A stretch of 64,000 bases of DNA, from contig NZ_BJWH01000012.1 of NCBI RefSeq assembly GCF_007990265.1, forward strand, positions 1-64,000. Direction: 5' to 3'. Below, in pieces: positions 34,017-42,593 of this stretch (position 1 is the first letter of the stretch; each line of letters opens with the position of its first letter). A program made the translations under genes and the position numbers. The stretch is from Cellulomonas terrae (GTDB taxonomy: Bacteria; Actinomycetota; Actinomycetes; Actinomycetales; Cellulomonadaceae). The notes under the pieces are model-generated. The model did not search any database, had not been told where the DNA came from, and was given only the letters and a program-made list of their open reading frames with translations.

Positions 34017-35032
34017 GGCGCCTGGCTCTTGCCGTCGTGGCAGCCACCGCACTGTCGCTCGTCGCGGTCGCCCCGGCCATGGCCGACGACCCGCCGGGCT
34101 TCGAGGGCAACGTCCCGGGACTGCCCTCGCCGTCGACGCCGGAGGTCACGCCGGGCGCGGGCGCCGGTTCGGTCCAGGTGACCGTCAGCCAGACCGGGAC
34201 GACGGCGGGCGGTACCACCTTCTCGCCGCCCACGACCGTGCGGACGGTCGCGCCCATCTGCTGGTACTCCCGCGGGCAGACCGGCTACGACTACTACGAG
34301 TACTGGAAGCCGGGCGGTCCGGCGCGCAACGCAGGCACCCTGGACGCCTACGCGGCGCAGGGTCTGCTGCACCCGAACTACGAGGCCTACGCCACCGACA
34401 CCACCGGCTACTGGTACGAGCCGAGGTGCCAGTACGACGCCCCGACCGAGACCTACCTGGCGTACCGCGGCACCCACCCGCCCGTGTTCGTCCCGGCCGG
34501 GGAGCCGGCGCCGGCGCAGGACGCCACGGTCGACCCCGAGGTGCTCGCGCAGATCGCGTCGGAGTCCATGGACCTCCCCGAGGGCACCATCCGGTGGAAC
34601 CCGTCGCTGGTCGGTTCCGGTGCGACCGTCGTGAACACGGACACGTGGGTCTGGGTCGAGGGCGCGGCGACGTCTGTGTCGGTGACGGCGTCGATCCCGT
34701 CGGGCTTGTCGGCGACCGTGAACGCGGTGCTGTCCGGGATGGAGCTGAGCGCGCCGGGTTCGGACGGGACGACCTGCGCCGACACCGGCACGCCGTGGAC
34801 CGCGGGAGCGACCTCGACCTCCTGCGCCCTGACGTTCTACCGCTCGACGGCCAACCAGCCGGTGAAGGCGGGCCAGTCGCTCCCGACGGCGACCCTGACC
34901 GCGACGGCGACCTGGACCGCGTCCTGGGTGTCGTCGGTCGACCCGAACCCGACCGCGCTGCCCGCCCAGACCCTGGCGACCACCGCGGAGGTCCCCGTCG
35001 CCGAGATCCAGTCCATCGTCACGCGAGGCTGA
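34010..35032 (+). CDS. Secreted protein of unknown function with aromatic-rich domain
   Basis: 340 residues. Sec signal peptide RRLALAVVAATALSLVAVAPAMADD with cleavage predicted after AMA. The mature part begins with a Pro/Thr-rich stretch and then a Tyr/Trp-rich block (ICWYSRGQTGYDYYEYWKPGG, TTGYWYEPRCQYDAPTETYLAY) with cysteines suggesting disulfides. The C-terminal half looks like beta-sandwich repeats (SVTASIPSGLSATVNAVLSG, ATLTATATWTASWVSSV). The start ATG overlaps the upstream stop by 7 nt, so the lipoprotein and this protein are probably made together at the cell surface. Confidence 0.8.
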   Translation: MLRRLALAVVAATALSLVAVAPAMADDPPGFEGNVPGLPSPSTPEVTPGAGAGSVQVTVSQTGTTAGGTTFSPPTTVRTVAPICWYSRGQTGYDYYEYWKPGGPARNAGTLDAYAAQGLLHPNYEAYATDTTGYWYEPRCQYDAPTETYLAYRGTHPPVFVPAGEPAPAQDATVDPEVLAQIASESMDLPEGTIRWNPSLVGSGATVVNTDTWVWVEGAATSVSVTASIPSGLSATVNAVLSGMELSAPGSDGTTCADTGTPWTAGATSTSCALTFYRSTANQPVKAGQSLPTATLTATATWTASWVSSVDPNPTALPAQTLATTAEVPVAEIQSIVTRG

Positions 35033-35067
35033 CCTCGAAGGGCGCCCGAGCATCGCGTTCGGGCCGG

Positions 35068-35073
35068 TAGCGT
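35068..35073 (+). promoter_or_regulatory. -10 element for the WXG100-like gene
   Basis: TAGCGT, about 40 nt before the GTG at 35113. Confidence 0.35.
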
Positions 35074-35112
35074 GCAGCGCATCAACGGTGGCGTGACCCT
35101 GGAGGGCTGAGC

Positions 35113-35421
35113 GTGGACCCGGTCGAGCGCTCGCAGCAGCGGGTCGACGAGCTCCGAGCACTCCTGCGCGACCTGCGCGCCGCGCGCGCTGACGTCCCGT
35201 CGCTGTCCCGTCCGACCGGTTCCGTCGGCGCGCTCGGGACGTGGACCGGAACCGCCGCCGACCGTCTGCACCGCGACGAGCTCGTCCCGCTGTCCGGCGA
35301 CCTGAGCCCCACCCTGCAGCGCGCCGAGCAGGCGATCCAGGACGAGCTCACCCACGCCCTCCGGGCCCACGACCGTGCCGAGGCCGACGCGGAGGCGGAG
35401 AAGCGGGCCACGACCACGTGA
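35113..35421 (+). CDS. WXG100-like small helical protein
   Basis: 102 residues, essentially two helices joined by a short turn (VERSQQRVDELRALLRDLRAARADV; then AADRLHRDELVPLSGDLSPTLQRAEQAIQDELTHALRAHDRAEADAEAEK). A W-x-G motif appears in GTWTGTAADRL near the turn, as in ESAT-6/WXG100 proteins exported by type VII secretion. Length and amphipathic character fit. GTG start. It stands between the secreted protein gene and the second lipoprotein. Confidence 0.65.
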   Translation: MDPVERSQQRVDELRALLRDLRAARADVPSLSRPTGSVGALGTWTGTAADRLHRDELVPLSGDLSPTLQRAEQAIQDELTHALRAHDRAEADAEAEKRATTT

Positions 35422-35508
35422 CCCGCTGGTCGAGATCAGCGCGGAGGGTGTGGCGGCCGCGTGCTGGCTCCAGCGAGTGCCGTGGTGGGAGCGGGTGATC
35501 GATGCCGG

Positions 35509-35514
35509 TACCGT
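35509..35514 (+). promoter_or_regulatory. -10 element upstream of the second lipoprotein copy
   Basis: TACCGT, 50 nt before the ATG at 35565, at the position matching the TACCCT of the first copy. Confidence 0.4.
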
Positions 35515-35564
35515 CGGCGCGTCGGGTCGGGTGCACGGTGCAGCCAAGGGGTGGAGGATCGTCG

Positions 35565-36170
35565 ATGGGCCGGGTCAACGTGGTCGTGGTGTCGGCGGCC
35601 TGCGCCCTGCTCCTGGCAGGGTGCACGTCAGCACCCGCCGGTTCGCCGGGACCGACGGCGTCTCCGACCACCTCCGAGACGGCAGCCCCGGCGCCCACCC
35701 CGACCGACGAGGGCGCCGACGACCTGTCGGACCCGGAGCTCGGCATCGTCTTCGAGGACGTCCCCGAGCTCGACGGGGACGCGGCCGACGTCCACAACTG
35801 GATCGCCACGTACAGCACGGAGTACTGGCGCACCATGACGACCAACGAGGTGAGCCCCGCGTTCGACCTCATCGGATCGGCCGACGTCCAAGCCACGATG
35901 CAGGGGATCGTCGACCAGAACGTGAGCTCTCAGGTCGACATCGCGGGTGTCTTCCACGCCCGGGTCGGGGACGTGGTGGTCGAGGGCGACACGGCACGCG
36001 GCACCGTCTGCGACGACTACCGCGACGTCACGTTCACGGATCCGAACGGCACCTACACCCCCGACGACGTCGGCTTCGGCGAGCCGCGCCACAAGACCCT
36101 GACCCTCACCCGGGTCCCGGACGAGGACCGGTGGCTGGTCCTCACGAGCGTGGTCGAGGGCACCTGCTGA
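35565..36170 (+). CDS. Lipoprotein, second copy of a duplicated pair
   Basis: 201 residues. Opens MGRVNVVVVSAACALLLAGC, differing from the copy at 33408 by one residue in twenty. Identity stays high through VFEDVPELDGDAADVHNWIATYSTEYWRTMTTNEVSPAFD and drops in the C-terminal third, which ends with the same VVEGTC. The same VCDD/GTC cysteine pattern is kept. Unlike the first copy it is not followed by an overlapping secreted-protein gene. ATG with GTGGAGG; the upstream 50 nt also match the first copy. Confidence 0.75.
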   Translation: MGRVNVVVVSAACALLLAGCTSAPAGSPGPTASPTTSETAAPAPTPTDEGADDLSDPELGIVFEDVPELDGDAADVHNWIATYSTEYWRTMTTNEVSPAFDLIGSADVQATMQGIVDQNVSSQVDIAGVFHARVGDVVVEGDTARGTVCDDYRDVTFTDPNGTYTPDDVGFGEPRHKTLTLTRVPDEDRWLVLTSVVEGTC

Positions 36171-36194
36171 CCTGCTCCCGCGGAAGGGTCTCCC

Positions 36195-36275
36195 ATGACG
36201 GTTCCGAGCTCGTCCTCGACCCGGCTCGTGCGCGAGCTGACAGCGTCTGGCCCCGAGGAACGTGGAGCACCGTGA
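36195..36275 (+). CDS. Possible 26-residue peptide, uncertain
   Basis: ATG with GGAAGG upstream, encoding MTVPSSSSTRLVREL and ending at a TGA at 36273-36275. It lies 24 nt after the second lipoprotein. It has no recognised homology and could be chance. Confidence 0.15.
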   Translation: MTVPSSSSTRLVRELTASGPEERGAP

Positions 36276-36375
36276 TCCGGCCACGTCAGCCTCTCGACCA
36301 CGACGGGAGCCGCGGGCGGCTCGACCGACGTTCGTCCGAACGAGCGACCCGAGCGGTGCGCCGGACGGGTGGACC

Positions 36376-37371
36376 TCAGTCGACCAGCGTCACCGTGCAG
36401 CGGACGTCGCCGAGCTCGAGGGTCGTGCCCGGCGCGATCTCGTGCCGGTCACCCGGCGTGAGCCGCACGGGGGGCTGGGACATGATCCGCGTGCCGTTCG
36501 TGGAGCGGCAGTCGGTCACGAACACGCGGCCGTGGTCGTCGACGTCGACGAACGCGTGCGTCTTCGAGACCTGCATACCCGGGCTGGCCACGCGGATCGG
36601 GTGCCGTCCGTCCGCGGCCGCGGGATCGCGGCCGAGCGAGACGCCGTCCGGGGCGGTGACGCTCGGCTGGGCGCTGAAGGTGAGGTGCAGCGAGCGGGCA
36701 CGGACGACGGCAGGGGCGGTGCGCCGTCCGGTGCGGGTCGGCGGCGGGGCGACCGGCTCGGGGTCGGCCGGCTCGTGGAACAGGTTCCCGAGCGACGCCG
36801 GACCGGTGGTGGTCGACCGGGTCGCGACAGGCACGAGGGGCACAGCGGGCGCCGGGCGAACCGCCGGCTCGGGCCGAGGTGGGGCCGTCGCCGCCGCGTC
36901 CACGAGGGTGGCGCGCAGGCGCTCGATGACCTCCTCGTCGGGGTGGACGAGCGCGTCGGCGTCGAGCACGGCGACGGGCACGAGCTCGACGCGGTGCGGT
37001 TCGAGCACGCCGCACGCGTCGCACGTCATCGTCGTGACCTGCTGCGGGACGCCGCACCGCCGGCACGGCGAGGCGTCGACGGGGGGTGCGACCGCAGTGT
37101 CGAGAGTCCCGTCGTCGCGCACCCGCTGGACCGCGCCGTCGGGGCCGACGGCGAGCTGCTGCGTGCCGAGGGAGTCGGTGAGCTCGAGTCGGACGGGCCG
37201 GTGCACGGTCGTCGCGAGGGCGGCGCACCGCGCGATCACGCCGGCTCGCAGCCGGGCGGCGGACGGAGCGGCGCACGCGTGCTCGACGTCGTTCACGCTC
37301 AGCGTGCCGGTGCCGTCGGCCCGCAGGTCGGCGCGCACGCGCGGCCAGCGCCCGAGCACGGGTGCCGTCAC
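36376..37371 (-). CDS. FHA-domain protein with a central zinc ribbon
   Basis: 331 residues from the GTG at 37371 (an upstream GTG at 37395 would add 8). The N-terminal half is helical and unassigned. CRRCGVPQQVTTMTCDACG near residue 110 is a four-cysteine zinc-ribbon pattern. After a Pro/Ala-rich linker, the C-terminal FHA domain has VSLGRDPAAADGRHPIRVASPGMQVSKTHAFVDVDDHGRVFVTDCRSTNGT, with the phosphothreonine-binding G-R, S-x-x-H and N-G motifs. FHA proteins bind phosphorylated partners; those near type VII or Tad loci often regulate assembly. Divergent from the Tad operon. Confidence 0.88.
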   Translation of the reverse strand: MTAPVLGRWPRVRADLRADGTGTLSVNDVEHACAAPSAARLRAGVIARCAALATTVHRPVRLELTDSLGTQQLAVGPDGAVQRVRDDGTLDTAVAPPVDASPCRRCGVPQQVTTMTCDACGVLEPHRVELVPVAVLDADALVHPDEEVIERLRATLVDAAATAPPRPEPAVRPAPAVPLVPVATRSTTTGPASLGNLFHEPADPEPVAPPPTRTGRRTAPAVVRARSLHLTFSAQPSVTAPDGVSLGRDPAAADGRHPIRVASPGMQVSKTHAFVDVDDHGRVFVTDCRSTNGTRIMSQPPVRLTPGDRHEIAPGTTLELGDVRCTVTLVD

Positions 37372-37591
37372 GGCCGTGCACCCCCGTCGCGACACCGGAG
37401 CGGCGTGCGCGGATCGTGCCGGGTGGCTGCGGACATGCCTGCTCTCCTGTCGGTTCCCGTGAGGTGTCCGAACCGGACCCTGGACGACGGTCGCGGGGGC
37501 GAGCGGTCGTCGAGGCTCGATGGTAGCCGGGCTCCCCGGTCGCGGGTGTCCGGGCTGTCCACGTTCGCCGGGTGCGTCACACGGATTCGCC

Positions 37592-37597
37592 TATAGT
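37592..37597 (+). promoter_or_regulatory. -10 element of the Tad pilus operon
   Basis: TATAGT in an otherwise GC-rich gap, 31 nt before the GTG at 37629. No clear -35 consensus was identified. Confidence 0.5.
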
Positions 37598-37628
37598 CGT
37601 GCGGACCTTGGTCTGAGGCTGGACGAGC

Positions 37629-38375
37629 GTGAGGTACGGACTCCCGAGCATGACGGTGAACACGAGCACGAGCACGCCCGACGGGGCACAGGACCGCCGG
37701 CGTGCGCGCGAGGACCGCGGCCTGAAGCCCGCGGGCGCGGCAGCACGCGCCGACCGCCTGCCCCCGGCGCCGCGGGAGCGTCGGCCGCTGCTGGCCGCCT
37801 TCGCGGTGCTCCTCATCGTCGGCGGCGCCGCTGCGGCGGGCCTCCTCGCGGTGCGCTCCGACACGCGCGTCCCCGTGCTCGTGGCCGCACGCGACATCGC
37901 CGTGGGCCAGCAGATCACCGAGGACGACGTCACGACCACGCCGGTCGCGTCCGAGGGCCTCCTGCTGATCCCCGCGGACCAGAAGGACCTCGTCCTCGGC
38001 CAGTACGCGGACATCACGGTGAGCGCGGGGCAGCTGCTCGACACGACGATGCTCATCGGCACGCGCACCCTGCAGGACGGCAAGGTCGCCGTCGGCGCCT
38101 CGCTGGCCCCCGGCCGCATGCCGGCCTCAGGGCTCGCGGCGGGCGACGTCGTGCAGCTCGTCCAGGTGTCGGAGGGCGAGGGGACGGTCCTCGTGCCGGA
38201 CGCGCTCGTGAGCTCCGCAGCCAGCCCCGACGCCGCCACCTCGGGTACGAGCGCGACGACGGTGACGTTCATCGTCGACGAGGCGGACGGTGCCCGGGTC
38301 GCCGGCGTCGGCGCCGAGGGGCAGCTCGCCGCGGTGCTCGTGACGCGCGGCGCACCCCTCGACGGGGAGGACTGA
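37629..38375 (+). CDS. SAF-domain protein, CpaB/RcpC-like
   Basis: 248 residues. A cytosolic basic stretch, one membrane segment (LLAAFAVLLIVGGAAAAGLLAV), then the SAF domain RVPVLVAARDIAVGQQITEDDVTTTPVAS and a beta-rich remainder outside the membrane. CpaB/RcpC proteins help assemble Flp pili. The GTG at 37629 has GAGG 10 nt upstream; an ATG at 37650 is the alternative. The next gene follows 1 nt after its stop, consistent with an operon. Confidence 0.85.
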   Translation: MRYGLPSMTVNTSTSTPDGAQDRRRAREDRGLKPAGAAARADRLPPAPRERRPLLAAFAVLLIVGGAAAAGLLAVRSDTRVPVLVAARDIAVGQQITEDDVTTTPVASEGLLLIPADQKDLVLGQYADITVSAGQLLDTTMLIGTRTLQDGKVAVGASLAPGRMPASGLAAGDVVQLVQVSEGEGTVLVPDALVSSAASPDAATSGTSATTVTFIVDEADGARVAGVGAEGQLAAVLVTRGAPLDGED

Positions 38376-38376
38376 C

Positions 38377-39156
38377 GTGCTGGTCGCGTTCGGCTCCGCG
38401 AAGGGCTCGCCCGGCGTCACGACGACCGCACGGGTCCTCGCGAGCGTGTGGCCCGGCGACGTGGTCCTCGTCGACGCCGACCCCGCGGGCGGTGACACGT
38501 CGCTGCTGGCCCGGACTCCCGACCGTGGTGCGCTCGACCCCGAGCGCGGGCTGCTGTCGCTCGCGGCCGACGCCCGGCGCGGCCTCGTCCAGGGTGGGGT
38601 CCGCGAGCACCTGCAGACGATCGAGGGTGGCCTGGACGTGCTGTGCGGGGTCTCGACGCCGGAGCAGATGACCGGCATCGCCAACGTGTGGCCCGCGCTC
38701 GCCGCGGAGCTGGCCCAGGTGCAGGCGACGGACGTGCTGGTCGACTGCGGGCGGATCGTCGCGTCGAGCCCGGTGCTCCCGGTGGTCATGGCCGCGGACG
38801 TGCTCGTGCTCGTCGCCCGCCCGCGGCTGGAGTCGTTCGCCCACGTGCGTGAGCGCGTGCGCTGGCTCGCGCACCTCCAGGACACCACCGCCCGCGTGCC
38901 TGCGGTCGGCGTGGTCCTCGTGGCCGACAGCCGCGACAAGCGCTCGCTCGCGGACCTGCAGCAGCTCCTCGCGCACGAGCGCCTCCCGGCGACGGTGCTC
39001 GGGCAGGTCGCGCTCGACGAGCGGGCTGCCGACGTCGTCGCGGGCCGGCTCGAGCGTCCGATCGCCCGCTCGCTGCTGGTCCGTTCCGTCCGCCAGCTCG
39101 TCGAGCCGGTCGCCGCGCTGGCCGTCGAGCGCGGCGCCGTCCGCCGACCCGCCTAG
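38377..39156 (+). CDS. TadZ/CpaE-like ParA-fold protein
   Basis: 259 residues with the MinD/ParA fold. The Walker A region reads SAKGSPGVTTTA, where KGG-x-GKTT is expected: the first lysine is kept but the second is replaced by valine. VLVDADPAGGDTSLLA and TDVLVDCGRIVASSPV give the switch and Walker B-like strands. TadZ/CpaE localises the Tad pilus machinery; atypical Walker motifs are known in the family. GTG start. Confidence 0.85.
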   Translation: MLVAFGSAKGSPGVTTTARVLASVWPGDVVLVDADPAGGDTSLLARTPDRGALDPERGLLSLAADARRGLVQGGVREHLQTIEGGLDVLCGVSTPEQMTGIANVWPALAAELAQVQATDVLVDCGRIVASSPVLPVVMAADVLVLVARPRLESFAHVRERVRWLAHLQDTTARVPAVGVVLVADSRDKRSLADLQQLLAHERLPATVLGQVALDERAADVVAGRLERPIARSLLVRSVRQLVEPVAALAVERGAVRRPA

Positions 39157-39172
39157 AACGAAGGAGCGGACC

Positions 39173-40486
39173 ATGGCTGTCGACCAGGCACTCGTCCGGC
39201 GCCTCCGCGAGGAGGTCGCCGACATCCTCGCGCGCCAGCGTCGCGACGACGCCGCGAGCGGTCTCCCGGCGATGTCCGGCGAGGACGAGCGGCAGTTCGC
39301 GCGAGCCGTCATCAACCGGGTGCTCGACGCGTACGCGCGCGACGAGGTCAGCGCCGGACGCACGCCGCCGTCGCACGTCGACGAGGAGGACGTCGCCGCC
39401 GGCATCCACGCGGCGCTGTTCGGCGTCGGCCGGCTGCAGCCGCTGCTCGACGACCGTGACGTCGAGAACATCGACATCAACGGGCACGACAACGTCTTCG
39501 TCCAGTACTCCGACGGGCGCGAGGCGCGCATGCCGCCGGTGGCCGAGTCGGACGACGAGCTCGTCGAGCTCGTGCAGATCCTCGGTGCGTACTCGGGCCT
39601 GTCGAGCCGGCCCTTCGACGCGGCGAACCCCCAGCTCGACATCCGCCTGCCCGACGGCAGCCGCATGTCCGCGGTCATGGACGTGTGCGCACGGCCCTCG
39701 ATCTCGATCCGCCGCGCACGCCTGTCGCGCGTGCACCTCGACGACATGGTGCGGCTCGGCTCGATGACCAACGAGGTCGCCGCGTTCCTGTCCGCCGCCG
39801 TGGCCGCGCGCAAGAACATCATGATCGCGGGCGCGACGAACGCAGGGAAGACGACGCTGCTGCGGGCCCTGGCCAACGAGATCCCCCCGCACGAGCGGCT
39901 CATCACCGTCGAGCGTGCGCTCGAGCTCGGGCTCGGGGAGTTCGCGGACCTGCACCCGAACGTCGTCTCGTTCGAGGAGCGCCTCCCCAACTCGGAGGGC
40001 AACGGCGCGATCTCGATGGCCGCGCTCGTGCGCCGCAGCCTGCGCATGAACCCCAGCCGCGTGATCGTCGGCGAGGTGCTGGGCGACGAGATCGTGACCA
40101 TGCTCAACGCGATGAGCCAGGGCAACGACGGCTCGCTGTCGACGATCCACGCGAACAGCTCGATCGAGGTGTTCAACCGGATCTCGACGTACGCGATCCA
40201 GTCCACGGAGCGCCTCCCCGTCGAGGCGACGATGATGCTCATCGCGGGTGCCATCGACTTCGTGGTGTTCGTGCAGAAGCAGAACGACTTCCACAGCGGC
40301 GGCCGCCTGCGCCGGTTCGTGGCGAGCATCCGCGAGGTCAACGGCATCGACGGGCGCGTCCTGTCGAGCGAGATCTTCGCGGCGGGGATCGACGGCGTCG
40401 CCGTCCCGGCCGCGCCGATCGCGTGCATCGACGAGCTCACGGCCGTCGGGTACGCGCCCGGCTTCGCGTACCTGCAGGGGCTGTGA
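39173..40486 (+). CDS. tadA: Tad pilus assembly ATPase TadA/CpaF
   Basis: 437 residues, GspE/CpaF secretion ATPase. The N-terminal domain has VGRLQPLLDDRDVENIDINGHDNVFVQYSDGR; the catalytic domain has Walker A GATNAGKTT (Lys226), the Asp/Glu box HERLITVERALELGL, Walker B RVIVGEVLGDE and the His box GSLSTIHANSS. It energises Flp pilus extension and retraction on the cytosolic side of TadB/TadC. ATG with AAGGAG. The stop overlaps the TadB start (TGATG). Confidence 0.96.
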   Translation: MAVDQALVRRLREEVADILARQRRDDAASGLPAMSGEDERQFARAVINRVLDAYARDEVSAGRTPPSHVDEEDVAAGIHAALFGVGRLQPLLDDRDVENIDINGHDNVFVQYSDGREARMPPVAESDDELVELVQILGAYSGLSSRPFDAANPQLDIRLPDGSRMSAVMDVCARPSISIRRARLSRVHLDDMVRLGSMTNEVAAFLSAAVAARKNIMIAGATNAGKTTLLRALANEIPPHERLITVERALELGLGEFADLHPNVVSFEERLPNSEGNGAISMAALVRRSLRMNPSRVIVGEVLGDEIVTMLNAMSQGNDGSLSTIHANSSIEVFNRISTYAIQSTERLPVEATMMLIAGAIDFVVFVQKQNDFHSGGRLRRFVASIREVNGIDGRVLSSEIFAAGIDGVAVPAAPIACIDELTAVGYAPGFAYLQGL

Positions 40487-41388
40487 TGGCGCCGTCGACG
40501 ATCTTCATCATCCTGCTCGGCGGGCTCGTCGGTGTCGGCGTCGTGCTCCTGCTGACGGCGGTGCGTCCGCGTCCCACCGAGCACCGCGTCGTGCACCGCA
40601 GCGGTCCGACGCTCGCCGAGCGGATCGGCCGGCGCGGGCTCCTGGCCGCGGCGGTGGCGCTGGTCGTCCTGCTGCTGACACGGTGGCCCGTCGCCGCCGC
40701 GGGTGCGGCCGTCGTCGTGATGTCGTGGACGGCCCTGTTCGGCGGTGCTCGCGCGGAGAAGCAGTCGATGGCCCGCATCGAGGGCCTCGCGTCCTGGACG
40801 GAGTCGCTGCGCGACACGATCGCCGGTGCCGTGGGCCTCGAGCAGGCGATCCCCGCGACGGTCTTCGCCGCGTCGCCCGCGATCCAGCCGCAGCTGCGTC
40901 TGCTCGTCGACCGGCTGCGCGTCCGCGTGCCGCTCCCGACGGCCCTGCAGCGCCTCGCGGACGACCTCGACGACCCGAGCGCCGACCTGGTCGTCGCGTC
41001 CCTGATCCTCAACGCCCGCCTGCGCGGCCCCGGTCTGCGCCAGGTGCTCACGTCCCTCTCGGAGTCGGCGCGCGAGGAGCTCGACATGCGGCAGCGCGTC
41101 GCGGCGGGCCGCAGCTCGACCCGGCGCTCCGCGCAGATCGTCATGGGGTTCTCGCTCGGCGTGATCCTCCTCATCTCGCTGATCAACCCGACGTACGTCG
41201 CCCCGTACTCGACGGTCACCGGGCAGCTCGTGCTGCTCATCGTGATCGGCCTGTTCGGCGCGGGCTTCTGGTGGATGAAGCGCCTGTCGGGTGTCGACGT
41301 CCCCGACCGCTTCCTCGTCGCGACGCCGGAGCGCATGGCGTCGTCGCCGGCACGCGGCGCCGTCGCGCAGACGGAGCGGGCGCTGTGA
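40486..41388 (+). CDS. tadB: Tad pilus membrane platform protein TadB
   Basis: 300 residues with the type II secretion F domain. Two N-terminal hydrophobic segments, then the cytosolic four-helix region (ASWTESLRDTIAGAVGLEQAIPATVFAAS, LADDLDDPSADLVVASLILNARLRGPGLRQVL), and two C-terminal helices (IVMGFSLGVILLISLINPTYVAPYS, VLLIVIGLFGAGFWWMKRL). With TadC it forms the inner-membrane platform moved by TadA. Overlaps both neighbours. Confidence 0.93.
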   Translation: MAPSTIFIILLGGLVGVGVVLLLTAVRPRPTEHRVVHRSGPTLAERIGRRGLLAAAVALVVLLLTRWPVAAAGAAVVVMSWTALFGGARAEKQSMARIEGLASWTESLRDTIAGAVGLEQAIPATVFAASPAIQPQLRLLVDRLRVRVPLPTALQRLADDLDDPSADLVVASLILNARLRGPGLRQVLTSLSESAREELDMRQRVAAGRSSTRRSAQIVMGFSLGVILLISLINPTYVAPYSTVTGQLVLLIVIGLFGAGFWWMKRLSGVDVPDRFLVATPERMASSPARGAVAQTERAL

Positions 41389-42305
41389 CCGGCATCCTCG
41401 TCGCGGGCGCCGTCGTCGGGCTCGGCCTGCTGATCCTCGTCCTCGTCCTCGTCCCGCCGGCGTCGCACGCGGGCAGCGCGCTCGCTCGCCTCGACCAGGA
41501 GCGGCTCCAGGGCCGCGCCCGGGCGACCATCCTCGGGCTCGACGAGCGGGGAGCCCGGACGCCGGCGTGGCAGCAGTCGCTCGGACGCCGCGCGACGAGC
41601 GGTGTCACCGCCGCAGGGTTCGAGCTGCGGCCGCTGCGTGCCGACCTCGCGATCGTCGGGCTCACGCTCGACGCGTTCCTCGCGCGGTGCGTGATCGCCG
41701 GGGTCGCCGGCCTGCTGGTGCCCCTCGCGCTGGGCGCCGTCGCGACGGCCCTCGGGCTCGGCGTGAGCCCGTCCATCCCGCTGGTGCTGTCGCTCGTCAT
41801 CGCGCTCATCGCTGCTCTGCTGCCCTGGATGGCGCTGCGGTCCACCGCCGCGGAGCGCCGGCGCGACTTCCGGCACGTCGTCGGCTCGTTCCTCGACCTC
41901 GTGGCCATGAGCCTGGCGGGCGGCCGTGGTGTCCCCGAGGCGCTGCAGGGTGCGTCCGAGCTCAGCGACGGCTGGGCCATGGTCCGGATCCGCAACGCGC
42001 TCAGCGAGGCCCGTCTGCGCGGCGCGACCCCCTGGTCGGCGCTGGGCGCGCTCGGTGAGGAGCTGCAGGTCGACGAGCTGCGGGACCTCGCCGCAGCGCT
42101 CGCGCTCGTCGCGGAGGACGGTGCGAAGGTCCGGGACTCGCTCTCCGCCCGCGCGGGGTCGATGCGGCGCCGCGAGCTCGCCGAGGCCGAGGGCAAGGCG
42201 GGCGAGAGCTCGGAGTCGATGCTGGTCGCGCAGCTGCTGCTCGCGGTCGGCTTCCTCATCTTCCTCGTGTACCCAGCACTCGTGACCGTCATGCAGCCCC
42301 GCTAG
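41385..42305 (+). CDS. tadC: Tad pilus membrane platform protein TadC
   Basis: 306 residues. N-terminal helix (ILVAGAVVGLGLLILVLVLVPPAS), two central helices, then the GspF-like domain FRHVVGSFLDLVAMSLAGGRGVPEALQGASELSDGWAMVRIRNALSEARLRGATPWSALGALGEEL and a final helix LLLAVGFLIFLVYPAL. Partner of TadB. GTG start overlaps the TadB stop (GTGA). Confidence 0.93.
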   Translation: MTGILVAGAVVGLGLLILVLVLVPPASHAGSALARLDQERLQGRARATILGLDERGARTPAWQQSLGRRATSGVTAAGFELRPLRADLAIVGLTLDAFLARCVIAGVAGLLVPLALGAVATALGLGVSPSIPLVLSLVIALIAALLPWMALRSTAAERRRDFRHVVGSFLDLVAMSLAGGRGVPEALQGASELSDGWAMVRIRNALSEARLRGATPWSALGALGEELQVDELRDLAAALALVAEDGAKVRDSLSARAGSMRRRELAEAEGKAGESSESMLVAQLLLAVGFLIFLVYPALVTVMQPR

Positions 42306-42308
42306 TAT
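42303..42308 (+). promoter_or_regulatory. -10 element before the pilin gene
   Basis: TAGTAT overlaps the TadC stop and lies 61 nt before the pilin ATG, in the only sizeable gap of the Tad operon. An extra promoter here would raise pilin mRNA above the machinery genes. Confidence 0.4.
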
Positions 42309-42368
42309 CTGCCCGGCCCGGCCGGACTCATTCACCCCGCACAGTTGTCGGAAGGACCGGAGGACCCC

Positions 42369-42593
42369 ATGTACCTCTCCCCCACCAGCCCGTTGCTCTT
42401 CCTCGCGAACGAGGCACGCCGCCGCTACGCACGGGCACGTGCGTCCGAGGACCTGGGCGCGTCCGCCATCGAGTGGGTCATCATCACGGGGATCCTCGTG
42501 GCGATCGCTGCGGCGATCGGCCTGGTCATCTACAACCTCGTCAAGACCGAGGCCGACTCCATCACGATCCCCGACGCTCCTGGCGGGCCGTGA
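42369..42593 (+). CDS. flp: Flp-type pilin
   Basis: 74 residues. A basic leader ends in EDLG, then ASAIEWVIITGILVAIAAAIGLVIYNLV. Cleavage after that glycine gives a mature pilin with glutamate at position 5 and a long hydrophobic helix, as in type IVb prepilins. This is the probable main subunit of the Tad pilus. The prepilin peptidase is not in the window. ATG with GGAGGA. Confidence 0.9.
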   Translation: MYLSPTSPLLFLANEARRRYARARASEDLGASAIEWVIITGILVAIAAAIGLVIYNLVKTEADSITIPDAPGGP

